Shown piece by piece: positions 53,213 through 63,900 of a stretch of 64,000 bases of DNA. Position 1 is the stretch's first letter; every line of letters starts with the position of its first letter. The translations under genes were made by a program, and so were the position numbers. The stretch is from NCBI GenBank assembly GCA_965116325.1, contig OZ220675.1, positions 1,674,001 through 1,738,000 of the forward strand, given 5' to 3'. The stretch is from JAGWBF01 sp965116325 (GTDB taxonomy: Bacteria; Chloroflexota; Dehalococcoidia; Lucifugimonadales; JAGWBF01). The notes under the pieces were generated by a model. The model was not told the DNA's origin and did no database searches. It saw nothing but the letters and a program-made list of their open reading frames with translations.

Positions 53213-54493
53213 TCAGGGTCCGTTGCCAGTCTCGTGCCCCTGACCTTCGCTGCCCCTGTAGCCCACCAGAGGCCGGCCCAGCAGGAGAAGCAGGACAGTC
53301 CCAGCCATGACCACACCGCCAGCCAGAGCCAGACCGTGGCGCGGGCCAAGGGCTGTTGCCAGGAAGCCGGTCCAAGGTTCACCTAGGCTCACACCACCGC
53401 TGGCAAAGGCAGTTGCCACGCTGTTCACCCGTCCTTGAAGAGCATTAGGAGTCACCGTGGAGATCAGGACGTGGCGCACGCTGTCGTTGATGGAGTCCAG
53501 GATGCCGAACAACACCAGGGCAATCGCTGCAACAGCTAGAACCGGTGCAGCAGATAGGACTAGGACAGTACATCCCATGCCCATCGCACAGAGTATCGCC
53601 AGGAGCCCTTTTCGTGAGAAATTGTGAAGACGAAGAGCAATCGTGAGCCCAACCACGGTGCCGATAGAAGCTGAGGAGGCCAATAGGCCCAGTCCTGTGG
53701 GCCCTGCCTCGAAGATGTCCCTCGACAGAGCGGGCCATACGCTCCTGGTATTGGTGAAGAGGAACAGGAAAAAGGCGATGACCAGGATGCTGAACAGGGG
53801 GCCAACGCTCCAGAGAAACTTAAAGCCTTCAGCGAACATTCCTAAGCCTGCCCGAGAGCGGGACTCGCGAACCCACCCTTGAGTCCGCATGAGTAACACG
53901 CACAGGATCAGCAAGACCAGGCAACCCACCACTGCCCAGTGGCCGGTTACAACCCCAAAGAAGCCAATCACCGGACCTGCGATGGCTGGTCCCACAATGC
54001 CCGAGCCCCTCCGTACCACCAGCATCATGGTCGCGGCTGAGGGTATTTGAGGAGAATCAACCAGGGTAGGGATCAAGGCCCTACGAGCTGGGAAATCAAA
54101 GGAGGTTACGATACCCAGGATGGCGACAACTCCATAGATCATCCATGGCTCTATGCGATTACCCAAGGTGAGGACTGTCAGAATGACGGCACATACCAGG
54201 GTGATCGTCTGGGTATACAGAATGACTTTGCGGCGGTCCATCGCATCTGCCACTACCCCACCCGCGAGGGAGAAAAGAATGATGGGGATTCCCCGTGCCA
54301 GACCGGTAAGACCCACACTGAGCGGCGAGTCTGTGATCTCGTAGATCTGCCAGGCGACGACCACCTGCTGCATCGTTACAGCAACCTGGCCAAACATCTG
54401 ACCAACAGCAAGGAGGGTAAAGTCCCGGTGGGCTAAGGTATCCCTGATCCCGCTCCCTGGTTGTTGGCTGTCTTCGCTCTCACTTGAGGCCAT
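53213..54493 (-). CDS. MFS exporter (EntS/MFS_3-like)
   Basis: The 426-residue protein has about twelve membrane helices. The MFS signature GGVVADAMDRRKVILYTQT lies in the loop after helix 2 and the MFS_3-type FDFPARRALIPTLVDSPQI follows helix 4. The family exports siderophores, antibiotics and other organics. The gene starts 13 nt after the stop of the amidotransferase-like gene, so they form an operon, with the P-loop kinase next. The trio may handle or export a nucleotide-like compound, but this is inferred only from order. Confidence 0.88.
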   Translation of the reverse strand: MASSESEDSQQPGSGIRDTLAHRDFTLLAVGQMFGQVAVTMQQVVVAWQIYEITDSPLSVGLTGLARGIPIILFSLAGGVVADAMDRRKVILYTQTITLVCAVILTVLTLGNRIEPWMIYGVVAILGIVTSFDFPARRALIPTLVDSPQIPSAATMMLVVRRGSGIVGPAIAGPVIGFFGVVTGHWAVVGCLVLLILCVLLMRTQGWVRESRSRAGLGMFAEGFKFLWSVGPLFSILVIAFFLFLFTNTRSVWPALSRDIFEAGPTGLGLLASSASIGTVVGLTIALRLHNFSRKGLLAILCAMGMGCTVLVLSAAPVLAVAAIALVLFGILDSINDSVRHVLISTVTPNALQGRVNSVATAFASGGVSLGEPWTGFLATALGPRHGLALAGGVVMAGTVLLLLLGRPLVGYRGSEGQGHETGNGP

Positions 54494-54506
54494 CGGCTTC
54501 TACCGG

Positions 54507-55223
54507 TCAACCTGGGAGTTGACCATGAAGGTCGTTCACAGCCTTTGTGAAGGCTGACACGATCGGGTGGGGCGACCCCATACGGCTGCTGGCCTGGGGC
54601 ACAAATAGGGTCCCCACGAATAAACGAAGCCCCGGAATCTCGATGATGCGGGGTTCGCCATTAGTGTCTATCCCCGATACAACCATTCCTGCTGCCTTCA
54701 GGTCATCCAGGTATGCTAAGTTCAGACCGAAGTTGCAGTAGTAGCGCTCGATTGTCACCGAGGCCATATAGGCCCTAGCTGCCACGCTATCTGCTTGGAT
54801 ATCGACCGTCATTGACTGGCCGGCCAGCGAACACTGGAGTTCATTGATGAACAGCCGAGATGCATAGGGGTCGTATTCTGCATGCTGTGCATCGGTGAAT
54901 CCCATCACATTTCGAGCATATTCCAACACGATATGCTGAAACCCTCCACAGGTTCCCAACAACGGTATGTCCGTGTTTCGGGCGAATTCTATGACCCGCA
55001 TGGCACCTTCCATGCTCTTATAGGGACTGCCTGGGGCGATCCAGAATCCTCCGAACCTGGAGAGGTCACTATCCGAGATATGGCTGCAAGTGATCGTGTC
55101 CAGCCAAACTATCTCCTCAAGTCTCTCGGCAGGTCTACGATGGGTGTGTGCCACGGAGGAAGCTATAGTTGTGTGAGGTTCAAAAGTCGGGTCGAATTCA
55201 CCGATTAATGCGATCTGGACCAT
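54507..55223 (-). CDS. CTP-synthase-type glutamine amidotransferase domain, catalytic triad degenerate
   Basis: The 238-residue protein aligns with the class I amidotransferase domain of CTP synthase: WIAPGSPYKSMEGAMRVIEF, and LLGTCGGFQHIVLEYARNVMG with the nucleophile Cys92. The C-terminal motif that should read FHPEF..R....HP reads FVPQASSRMGSPHPIVSAF, so the catalytic His and Glu are Val208 and Gln210. Glutamine hydrolysis should be impaired or follow another mechanism. No ammonia-using synthetase domain is attached. It is directly upstream of an MFS exporter gene. Confidence 0.8.
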   Translation of the reverse strand: MVQIALIGEFDPTFEPHTTIASSVAHTHRRPAERLEEIVWLDTITCSHISDSDLSRFGGFWIAPGSPYKSMEGAMRVIEFARNTDIPLLGTCGGFQHIVLEYARNVMGFTDAQHAEYDPYASRLFINELQCSLAGQSMTVDIQADSVAARAYMASVTIERYYCNFGLNLAYLDDLKAAGMVVSGIDTNGEPRIIEIPGLRLFVGTLFVPQASSRMGSPHPIVSAFTKAVNDLHGQLPG

Positions 55224-55400
55224 GGATGCTATTCTAGTCTTGGCAAAATTCAGTGGTCAAACGCTATGATTCTACCCACGAGTTGGACAATTGAACTTCT
55301 GAGAGCGCCGCTGTGCGCCCAACGGGTGACTCCGGCTAAACGCGGCTAAACTAGCGCCTGACTGATAAGTACGGCTGTGCGATAGGAGGTCTGACAGGTC

Positions 55401-56093
55401 GTGGAACACTCCATGACGCCATCCGGGATCTCTGCCGTAATCTGGGACTTAGACGACACGTTGGTGGACTCTCTGCCAGCCCGTGCTCACGCGCTAACGC
55501 AGGTTTTTCGGGACACCGACATCCGAGACGTGGATTCGGAGTTCTTCCTGTCGAACCTGGGAGGATACACCTTTGAGGCGTCTCTAGCCCATCTGGCAGA
55601 GAGCCTCGGCAGACCTGCAGACCTGTTTGAACGCTACAAGCGGATCTATTGGGCAAAGAAGCCTGGGGCGCTACGGCTGTACCCTGGCGTGGAGGAAGTT
55701 CTCGATGACCTTGAGATAAGGGGTGTACTTCAGGCGGTGGTGACCCTTAAGGCACGTTCCTTCCACGTGGAGGGTGTATGGGCTGGGGCGCTGGCTGAGT
55801 TGGAGGATTTAGGGGTCAGTGGACGCTTCGCAGTTGTGATAGGAATTGATGACGTACAGGAACCCAAGCCAAATCCCGAGGGTATCCTGAGGGCACTAGA
55901 GCAGCTGAGCATTCCGCCTGGACAAACATTGGCGATCGGAGACACCGTCGCAGACATTCAAGCCGCGAGGGCGGCCGGCTGTTGGAGTTGTCTAGCTACT
56001 TGGGGGGTTCCTGACGGCCCAGACCGAGCCAGACGCGCGAATCCCGACACGGTTGTAGATACGCCCCGGGACATTCTACGATTCGTGGCGTAA
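55401..56093 (+). CDS. HAD-superfamily phosphatase
   Basis: The protein is 230 residues from the GTG at 55401 (ATG at 55413 is an alternative); AGGAGG lies about 12 nt upstream. The four HAD motifs are visible: WDLDDTLVDS (nucleophile Asp), VVTLKAR, the conserved Lys in EPKPNPEGI, and IGDTVADIQAA. The cap is helical, as in the phosphoglycolate-phosphatase/beta-phosphoglucomutase group. It likely removes phosphate from a small metabolite. It is divergent from the amidotransferase gene, with about 180 bp of shared upstream DNA. Confidence 0.9.
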   Translation: MEHSMTPSGISAVIWDLDDTLVDSLPARAHALTQVFRDTDIRDVDSEFFLSNLGGYTFEASLAHLAESLGRPADLFERYKRIYWAKKPGALRLYPGVEEVLDDLEIRGVLQAVVTLKARSFHVEGVWAGALAELEDLGVSGRFAVVIGIDDVQEPKPNPEGILRALEQLSIPPGQTLAIGDTVADIQAARAAGCWSCLATWGVPDGPDRARRANPDTVVDTPRDILRFVA

Positions 56094-56553
56094 CTCCCCT
56101 CAACAATTAGGCTTTTCCTTGACTCTCTAGCTACCATCACCGTGGGCGGGACCAACAGAGGGACAAGAGGAATCAGAAACGCTCTAGAGGGGACCAGCTT
56201 TCTGCAGGGTGTAAGGAACTCCAGGAACGACCTGATCTAGGGGGAAAACTCCACCCGATACACCTATTGGTTAAGGGACAAGAGTCTGGGCAAGATGAAA
56301 CTGCTGGGCGTGCTGCGGGTTAGGCGAAAGGACATGTTGCCGCGGGGCGAGGAGGTTAGTGTAGAGCGATAGCTGTGGAAGGCAGCATCCCAGGTCCTCA
56401 TTGACCTCAAGCAACCTTAGCTGATCCTAGATCTCTCAGGGCGAAGACTGTCTCAAATTCTCTGGCTTACAACATGACGGGTTACTTGGCGCCTCATCCA
56501 AGGCACGCCAAACCGTGCCGTGAACTACGTATCTCTGGGGCTGCCCCAATTTC
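56094..56553. other. 460-bp gap, no intact gene
   Basis: The only coding-like stretch is a plus-strand fragment near 56294-56371 reading KMKLLGVLRVRRKDMLPRGE, which is too short and has no start context. It may be a gene remnant. No repeat or RNA was recognised. Confidence 0.3.
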
Positions 56554-57279
56554 TTAGATGAATAGCCCCTGGATGGCAATCTCAACCTGCTCGATAAATG
56601 ACGCCTCGTGGCGTAACTCTTTGTCAACGTCCTTCCGTTCCGGGCTATCGCTAACGATATGAATGCCGGCAACCTCCAAACCCAATTGAGCCCCCACTGC
56701 ATAGAGGCAAGCAGTCTCCAGGTCTACTGCAAGGTAACCCTTTCTCTCAAAATCCCTGATCATTGCATCGTTCTCAAGCATTGGAGTATCGATGCTCGCA
56801 ATCGGGCCCACAGCATACCTAGCTCCATTGCGATCCGAAACCCTGGATAGGCTAGAGGTCAGAGATTCACTTGAAGCGGTAAAGGGCTCATCAGCTGTGT
56901 AGTTTCGCGTGCATCCATCGAAACCGTAGGCACCTGAAGGGATCACGTAGCTCCCTACATCAATGTCCTTGAGGACTCCACCGACATACCCGCAGGCTAT
57001 TACCTTCTTCACTCCCAATAGAGCGGCAACTTCTGCATACATCGCTACAATGGGAGCGCCAAAAAGTGGACGGCAGTAGGTCAGTGTCCTTCCTTCATAT
57101 GTGCCTCTGCAAAACACCCCCACAGGTGTTACGGAGCCGAAAAGGCCAAGCAGTTGCTCTTCTTGGAACAGGTCTGGGTTGCCGAACAACATCAGCATCT
57201 CTGGCTCCAATGATATGTTGGGGTCGCCCTTAGATAGCCAATTCACGGCAACTTGCTTCATGTGATCCTGCCAATCCAT
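56554..57279 (-). CDS. Nucleoside phosphorylase (PNP/UDP family)
   Basis: The 241-residue protein follows the uridine/purine nucleoside phosphorylase fold. It has GAPIVAMYAEVAALLGVKKVI (phosphate side), ACGYVGGVLKDIDVGSYVIP, VDLETACLYAVGAQLGLE (family motif, ribose-binding Glu) and HIVSDSPE (base-binding Asp loop). It would split a nucleoside with phosphate into base and ribose-1-phosphate. The N-terminal about 30 residues are longer than in E. coli enzymes. Substrate is not determined; no partner gene is adjacent. Confidence 0.87.
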   Translation of the reverse strand: MDWQDHMKQVAVNWLSKGDPNISLEPEMLMLFGNPDLFQEEQLLGLFGSVTPVGVFCRGTYEGRTLTYCRPLFGAPIVAMYAEVAALLGVKKVIACGYVGGVLKDIDVGSYVIPSGAYGFDGCTRNYTADEPFTASSESLTSSLSRVSDRNGARYAVGPIASIDTPMLENDAMIRDFERKGYLAVDLETACLYAVGAQLGLEVAGIHIVSDSPERKDVDKELRHEASFIEQVEIAIQGLFI

Positions 57280-57671
57280 GCTCTCTCTTCACCTCTAGCT
57301 GAGTAGCTACTTCAGTTTGTCGGGTTCTCGTTGGTGTTGGCAAATCTGTTGTACCTGGGTCGGATGATTGGGCAGGCCTCAGTACTACCATCGGAAATAA
57401 CTGTTAATGGGCGGGGTGTCTCAGGCCTTATGACTGCCGTTTGCTATGATGCAGCTTAGCAAGTCGTGACCTCGTACATATCGTGCGAGCGGAAGCTGAA
57501 TGTACCGTCCTAAATTGCGTAACAGCCCGAGTCCGGCAAAGAACCTTGAGAAATGGGCGATTGCTGGGTCATGCTGCCACACGCAGTGGTGTGGCTAGGG
57601 AGGAGAGAGATTGCATTGGCAGGTGAAGAAATGCTGGACTATACTGCCCACACTTAGCCTTTCTCAGAGGT
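57280..57671. other. Divergent regulatory region before SIS-domain gene
   Basis: The gap holds TTGGCA (57616-57621), an 18-bp spacer and TATACT (57640-57645), a good promoter giving a start about 20 nt before the ATG at 57672. The left part should contain the promoter of the phosphorylase gene. No further gene is seen. Confidence 0.5.
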
Positions 57672-58757
57672 ATGAGAATGACGAATAGACCTCCACCAAG
57701 ACAAGGGCACCCCTACCACATGTACGATTGCATTCAGGACCAACCTGAAGCTATCGCTCAGATCCTGGAGTCCCAGGGTTCAGCCTCGGACAAACTGGCA
57801 GCCCTAGCACTTAAGGCGCGAAGGATCTACGTGTGTGGGATTGGGGCGTCTTGGCATGCGGCCCTAGTAGGTGAACACCTATTCAGGTCTGTGGGAATGT
57901 CTGAGACTCGCGCATGGAATTCATTCGAGTTCGCCTCCTATCCGCAGGCGCTCACCAACGAGGACCTCGTGATAGTAATGGCCCATAGCGGAAGAAAGCA
58001 TTACTCAGGTGAGGCGTTACACTTGGCGAGAGAATCAGGGGCCTCAACGGCCATTATCACGGGCTTAACGTCGGAAGCGAGATTTGATCAGGTGGACGTT
58101 GTAATGAGGACTACTTACCGGGACAGGTCATCGTCCTACACAGTTAGCCACACTGGTGCAATGACTGCTCTGGCTTTGATAGCTTCCCGGATGCCGGGTG
58201 GCGAAGGAATATGTCAAGACCTGAATCGATTGCCTGACTTGGTGACCTCCGCGCTGAAGAGGGAGCCGGAGGTGAAGGAACTAGTAGGAATCGTTAAGCA
58301 CTATGGCTGGTACTGCTTTGCTGGTTGGGGTCCCAACGCCTCCACTGCGTACGAAGCAGCTTTGAAGATCAATGAAGCGACTTACGATGTTACAACCGCG
58401 TTTCAGCTTGAGCAGTTCCTACACGGTCCGTTCGCCGCTATTGGGCTCCAGGCCTCCGTTACTCTGGTTTCTCCACCTGGGCCTGGTTATAACAGATCGT
58501 TGGAGATTGGCAGGGCGGTGAAGGCCACCGGAGCTGGACTGACAGCTCTGGTGTCTGAGGAAGACGATGATATGGTCACGGTAGCGGATAAGGTGGTGAC
58601 GTTGCCAGAGATGAATGAAGGGTTGTCACCAATCGTTTACCTAGTGCCTCTTCAGCTGTTCACATACTGGCTGGCGCTCGATCGAGGCAGAAACCCAGAC
58701 ACATTTAGGCTGGATGATCCAACACATTTAGCGGCAAGGCAGCACTACTCCCTTTAG
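57672..58757 (+). CDS. Tandem SIS-domain sugar-phosphate isomerase (GlmS C-domain-like)
   Basis: The 361-residue protein has two SIS domains and no glutaminase domain. The first has RRIYVCGIGASWHAALVGEH and VIVMAHSGRKHYSGEAL; the second has WGPNASTAYEAALKINEATY followed by FLHGPFAAI, which matches the GlmS isomerase C-terminus. The probable role is isomerisation or deamination of an amino-sugar phosphate (AgaS/FrlB/GlmS-isomerase type). The ATG at 57678 is an alternative start. Confidence 0.87.
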   Translation: MRMTNRPPPRQGHPYHMYDCIQDQPEAIAQILESQGSASDKLAALALKARRIYVCGIGASWHAALVGEHLFRSVGMSETRAWNSFEFASYPQALTNEDLVIVMAHSGRKHYSGEALHLARESGASTAIITGLTSEARFDQVDVVMRTTYRDRSSSYTVSHTGAMTALALIASRMPGGEGICQDLNRLPDLVTSALKREPEVKELVGIVKHYGWYCFAGWGPNASTAYEAALKINEATYDVTTAFQLEQFLHGPFAAIGLQASVTLVSPPGPGYNRSLEIGRAVKATGAGLTALVSEEDDDMVTVADKVVTLPEMNEGLSPIVYLVPLQLFTYWLALDRGRNPDTFRLDDPTHLAARQHYSL

Positions 58758-59135
58758 GAAGAGCTCATCCGACCCTCGGCCGGATGTTACCAGAAGGCAT
58801 ATAAGGAGCAGCCGGACTGAATCCATTCCAAACGACTGGGATATCCAAGGGTCGCCACCTGGCAAGGCTCCAACTCTCGCTCACGACAACTCGGGTACAT
58901 ACAGAGCCTGCCCGAAGCCCAGCATTAAGGTCCTTCATTCTATCAAGCATGTCGGGCCTAAGTTGACGGTAGGCAGAACCGTCTTCGAGATGCGACTGGG
59001 ACTGTAATCTTGCCAATCATTTCAGTGATGATCCCAGATTGGCCCGTCAATGAGGCATTGCCCACGCGCGCTCAAGGCCAGTACCCTTGGCCACCATCCC
59101 GCCCCACCAAGTTTTGCATCTACTCAGCCCGAGGC
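58758..59135. other. 378-bp gap, possible gene remnant
   Basis: A minus-strand frame (58765-59016) reads as plausible protein (QLRPDMLDRMKDLNAGLRAG, then SWSLARWRPLDIPVVWNG) but lacks a ribosome-binding site and motif. It may be a decayed gene. Nothing else is recognised. Confidence 0.3.
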
Positions 59136-60950
59136 CTAGCTGGAAGACAATGGCGTTACGAAATCGTCGCGCATCCTGTACGCTGCTGATGATCCTGCGT
59201 CGACGAGCTTGTCCAAGATGACTAGGACCGCTTTATGCAGGTTAGGTTCAGTCCTCAAGAGCAGCGGCTGACCGTAGACATATCGCCTAAGCAGGGATTC
59301 CAGGCAAAACATGGTATTTCCATCGCCGAGTAAGTCGTTTGAATCGCCCGCCTTGGTTTGGTTGGCTACCACCATGAAGGCGCTTGGCAACGCCCCTTCC
59401 CCGATCGTATAGAGGTAGCTGGCATACGCCGCCAGAACCGGTGCGACAACTGGCAGATGGGTGGCGAATCCGTCCACTCTGTGTTCATGTCCGTCCAGCC
59501 GATGCCAACGGCGTATGCCTTCTTTCCAACCCACCCTGAATAGCAACTTATCTACTAAGTCGGATCCAGCTGAATAATCGGAGCTAATGCTGGAGACCCA
59601 TCGAGCGTCAAGAACCTGGTCGGCGAAAGCCTGCCAGACATGCCAGAAGCTGCTTTTGTCGGACGAAGAACGGTCCTCCTGCGAAATGAGTAGATCTACG
59701 AAGGTCGCTACCTCTCTTGGATGGTCCTCCACGGCATCTAGAAATGGCCCGCAGCAATACGTGGCCTCATCAGGGGGTAGCGCCAGTACCACCGCCGCCA
59801 ATCTCGTCATTACTGCGTTCTCGCGAACGAAATCCCTCCCGCTGTTCCGTTCTTCATGATCGGTCATCCAAGAAGCGATCAGTGCCTGAGCAGCCCTCAC
59901 AAAGAAATCCTTAGACAGGGGCGTGTTCCGCGCTTTACCCATCATGGCCATCATATTCACGCACGCATCCATGCCCGTCCATGACGTGAGATCCAGTTCC
60001 CTCAGCTCCGTATCGACGTCGATTGCTCCTGCGACGAATGCGTCCCTGACCTGATCTCTCACCTGCTGAACAGCAGAGCTATATTCTGCTTGCGACTCAA
60101 TGCTCTGGCTATTGCTGGGTGTCCGGTGCTTGTTTAGTCCGGTCAGAAGGTTAGCCTGCATCGCAAGGGCCCCAACGCCGCGTATGATTAGGTCTTCAGA
60201 GTCAGGGACCATATACTCGCCGGCTCCTTCGGCAGCCCATAACGCAACTTGGTCACAAGCATGCGTAATTGCCCTTGCAATGACCTTGAGGACACCAGCG
60301 GAGTCAGGATTCTCGGAAATGAACTTCGGAAGAACGTAGGCGCTGTGTCGATCAGCCTTCATCGGATCGTTGGCTACCTGCTTCATGAAGTCTTCAGTAT
60401 CGCTGTCTCTTTCGATCTCGGCGATGAGCGTGTCGAAGCACCATCGCTGGTCATCGGGGCCCAAGTCTCCCCAATGATCTCTGGCATAGAGGGCTGCCAC
60501 TAACCCGGGACCACTATCTGCCAATCCCAAGGCCTCTGAGACTCCTGCGCTCTGCACTTCCTTTGCCTGTCTGAGAGCAGTCTCCCAAGCATCCGCGTCC
60601 CACTTGTTAGAACGTTGTTCCCATTGTTGGAGTCCCCAAGTCGCCAATCGAGTGTCGGTGAAGAAGCGAACCCTTTCTTCAGCCCCGGCTTCTACAAAGC
60701 CTTGGAGGTCAGTATCGATCCCCTTGCTCTTAAACCCAATTGTTCTACTCCGATCGGTTCCGTTCCCTAGTTCTTCGTCTTTTGAAGAAGAGATTAACGC
60801 TTCTGGTTCGAAGTTTCTCATGTCCATTCTGTGCAGTGCCAAAAGCCAAGACCTGTCTGGGTCTATCCTCTCGTTCTCGTCCGGAATCCCGGCGCGGTGG
60901 GCGTCGATTATCTGCCAAGTCTGTTCTGCCTTGCCTCCAAGTTGCAGCTT
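59136..60950 (-). CDS. C-terminal part of STAND NTPase, in frame after a TGA stop
   Basis: The frame continues the upstream half exactly: right after the TGA at 60951-60953 come codons for KLQLGGKAEQTWQIIDAHRA and IDPDRSWLLALH without any stop, leading into about 600 more residues. There is no ribosome-binding site or good internal start; a TTG at 60842 is the first start-like codon. The region is helical and probably repeat-like (HEAT/TPR type), as in sensor domains of STAND proteins. Either the gene is a fresh nonsense pseudogene, the TGA is read through, or both halves work as separate chains. Confidence 0.7.
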   Translation of the reverse strand, partial: KLQLGGKAEQTWQIIDAHRAGIPDENERIDPDRSWLLALHRMDMRNFEPEALISSSKDEELGNGTDRSRTIGFKSKGIDTDLQGFVEAGAEERVRFFTDTRLATWGLQQWEQRSNKWDADAWETALRQAKEVQSAGVSEALGLADSGPGLVAALYARDHWGDLGPDDQRWCFDTLIAEIERDSDTEDFMKQVANDPMKADRHSAYVLPKFISENPDSAGVLKVIARAITHACDQVALWAAEGAGEYMVPDSEDLIIRGVGALAMQANLLTGLNKHRTPSNSQSIESQAEYSSAVQQVRDQVRDAFVAGAIDVDTELRELDLTSWTGMDACVNMMAMMGKARNTPLSKDFFVRAAQALIASWMTDHEERNSGRDFVRENAVMTRLAAVVLALPPDEATYCCGPFLDAVEDHPREVATFVDLLISQEDRSSSDKSSFWHVWQAFADQVLDARWVSSISSDYSAGSDLVDKLLFRVGWKEGIRRWHRLDGHEHRVDGFATHLPVVAPVLAAYASYLYTIGEGALPSAFMVVANQTKAGDSNDLLGDGNTMFCLESLLRRYVYGQPLLLRTEPNLHKAVLVILDKLVDAGSSAAYRMRDDFVTPLSSS

Positions 60951-63900
60951 TCAAGCCAAAGCTTCCAGATCGTGAGAGCGATGCGCCAGTGCACTCGACC
61001 GCTTTCGCTCATCGGTGTAGAACCTCTGCATTGGATCTGGCCCTGAGATGTCCATTCGGACGGAGGCAGGCGGTTCCCTGACTGTTCTCATGCGGTCCAT
61101 GTCGATGGCCTCTCGGCATGTCAACAAAGCGAGTGCCGCCGCGCCGACACGCTTGGGATGAGCGTTGCAGACGCTCGCCACGACAGCTGTGGTCATAACG
61201 CTATTGCTATTCAAGAGAATCGCGAAGAGCCTTTTTTCAACTTCAGCGGTTTCCTCGGGCCCCTCGCAAATCTCGAGCAGCCAGGCTTCGAGGGCCATGA
61301 GTGCGCATTCGATAATGTGAGGATTGACGTGAGTTCCCCGATAGGACTCCCAAAGCCGGTTATTGGCCCATTGTTCGACATCGCCATTTCCTGGTACGGA
61401 GACTCTAATGGGCATTGCTGGCTCCAACCTAGCAGCGGGCCACTTCCTCTCTCCATACCAACGCCCAGCGTGATTCACAAGGTCCAATACTAACTGGACA
61501 CCGACTTCGGGGTGATACCGCAACAATGTGAGGAAAGGTCCCCGGATTGCGCTAGATGGGAAAAAATCGAGATGGAGGAAGCCTGGTAGACCAAACTCAA
61601 GTTCAATGTCTGAAAAGCCCCCAAAATAACCTGCCATGTGCTCTAGGTCTTCATCTGACAGACAGCACCAAGATAAGGTTAGCTGCGCCATATGTTCCGG
61701 GAAGTCCCTGCACGCGGGTACTCCCTCAATCCCGTACAGTAAGAATTCGGCGAATTCTCTCGATTCAGAATCACGTCGAGTGGCTTTGTCCAAGGTCCGC
61801 TGGATCAGATCACTAAACCCCTCCTCGTTGGCCCGGGGCACTCGCGCAATCACCTTCAAGACTCGCTTCCGCAGGTCATCGTTCCAGTAGCCACCTAGTC
61901 CCTCAAGCAAACTGAATGCTATCTTGCCTGCCGTCACAGCTCCATCGGGCAGCGATGATTTCCAATTGGCTCCGAGTGACCAATCCTCTAGCAACCCCAC
62001 GATAGCTCCAATATGCAAGGGCAACAGGGAATCAACACGATCGGCTACAGCTTCGAGCACGGCCGGCCAGGCTTCCCCTTCCGGCTGCAAGAGTACAGAT
62101 GGGGGTGTATTGGAGTCGCTAAGCCATCGCGGAACTCCCTTACAGGCGACGCGGGTCAAATGAATCAGCTTTACAAGAAGACTTGCATCGTCAGCCAGCA
62201 ACTGTTCTCCTTGCCTCTTCACGAAACTCCTCGCAGAGGGTGAGAGCAAAAGGGAAGTTAGTGTGTCATCGCGAAAATGTTGTGGCAGGGAAGAATCATT
62301 ACAGACAGTGAGCACGAACTGATCTGCCTTATCGGTATCGTTCGCCAGCATCTCTTGAAGCCACTCCCGGAAACCCCGGCGAAGTGCAGGGTGGCCGCCG
62401 ATGGATTCCGCTAAGTGTGGAGCTTCCCATCGGCAAGTCGCTGCCACCGACCCCACCCAATGAATGACGGCCCAGTCCTCTATCACATCGTGCGCAGGAG
62501 CGACAAGGCCATGCGTGTCCTTGGATAGGATTCCGTCTTTGTGTAGCGCCTCCAGTGCCTCAACGTCCATTCCTTCGCTTGGAACAGCGGGACGCAATTC
62601 ACGGGCACGGCGTACTGCGACTTCCACTAGAGCAAGCTCGCGCCTGTCTGGTAGCCCTCCGGTTGTCAGATCATTACGCCGGACAACTTGATTCCAGCAC
62701 CTTCGACGGAATGTCCTAACGTCCGACGGCATCTCTTGACCGGGAGTCCAGTCCATGCGCGCTGCCATATCCAGAAAATACGGAATACGCAAGAGTTCTT
62801 TGAGCCTGAAGTTGGAAAGAGCATTCGCGAGACTTGGCAGAGAATGGACTGCCTCTTGGAGCTCTGTGTCGCTGAGAGACGGCAATTCAATTACGTTATA
62901 GGCCAAGGTGCTCTGGTCTATGAACGACATTATGGCGGTATTCAGCGAATAGTCTCTGCAAGTCAACAACAGGCGGATGTTGTTACACCGCTCTGCAATT
63001 CCTATTAGGTCAGAGAACGCGTCGCGTGTTGGATGTTCGAGGAGACGTTCAAGACTTTCGACATGAACCACAACGCGTTCCTGGCCAGCCAACAGCGTCT
63101 CAAGCTGCCGGCCGGTCGTCAGGCCTGGGAGCACTCCATCAATGTGGCTATTCGCAAACTCCTCTGCCCTAAAGGAAAGGCAAACGTAGTCACTTGCCTG
63201 CGATTGAACCACTGCTTTCGCCAAGGCGGACTTACCGGAGCCTGGAGAGCCTGTCAATATAGTCACTTGGCTCTCGGCAAGGGCATCGTTCGATTGAGTG
63301 AGAAGCCCATGCCGAGGAAGCGTCACTACCCCGCCGACGGTGGACCGGATTCCCTGCAAAGTAACGTCGGAGTGTTCTCGGATGACTTGTAGAACTGTTC
63401 TGGGGGGCTCAATTATGCTGTGCCTCGAGCACATGGGTTGCGGCAAGTCTGAGCGCTTTAGCACTCTCGCCCCGTAGGCGCTATCTGCCGCAATCTTCAG
63501 GAGCTCGTGCCAAGTTGTATTCGCTGTTCCCGCTGGATCCCCGCCCATTGCCCCTTGGGCTAGCGCGTTCCTGATCCAAGCCTCATGTTGAGCCGCTGAC
63601 GTGGTGAAATCGCAGAATAGGATATGGATGGACTTTAGGAAGCTCCAGAAATCATGGTCCTTTATTGGAGACGACGAGTCGATCTCGTCCAAGATGGACT
63701 TGATGACATCTGCGTGTTTCTTCGCTTGGGAGGATATGAGGCCGGAAGTAGCGAGCCTGTGATGGAAGTCTCCTGAGTCTGATGAGTTGCGGGCACACTC
63801 TAGGAGACTGCCAAGACCTTTCATCAGGGTCTTGCTCCCAGGTAGGGTGACCAATGCAAAGACATCGAGCCCAGGATTAAACAATTTAGATGAGTTGAAG

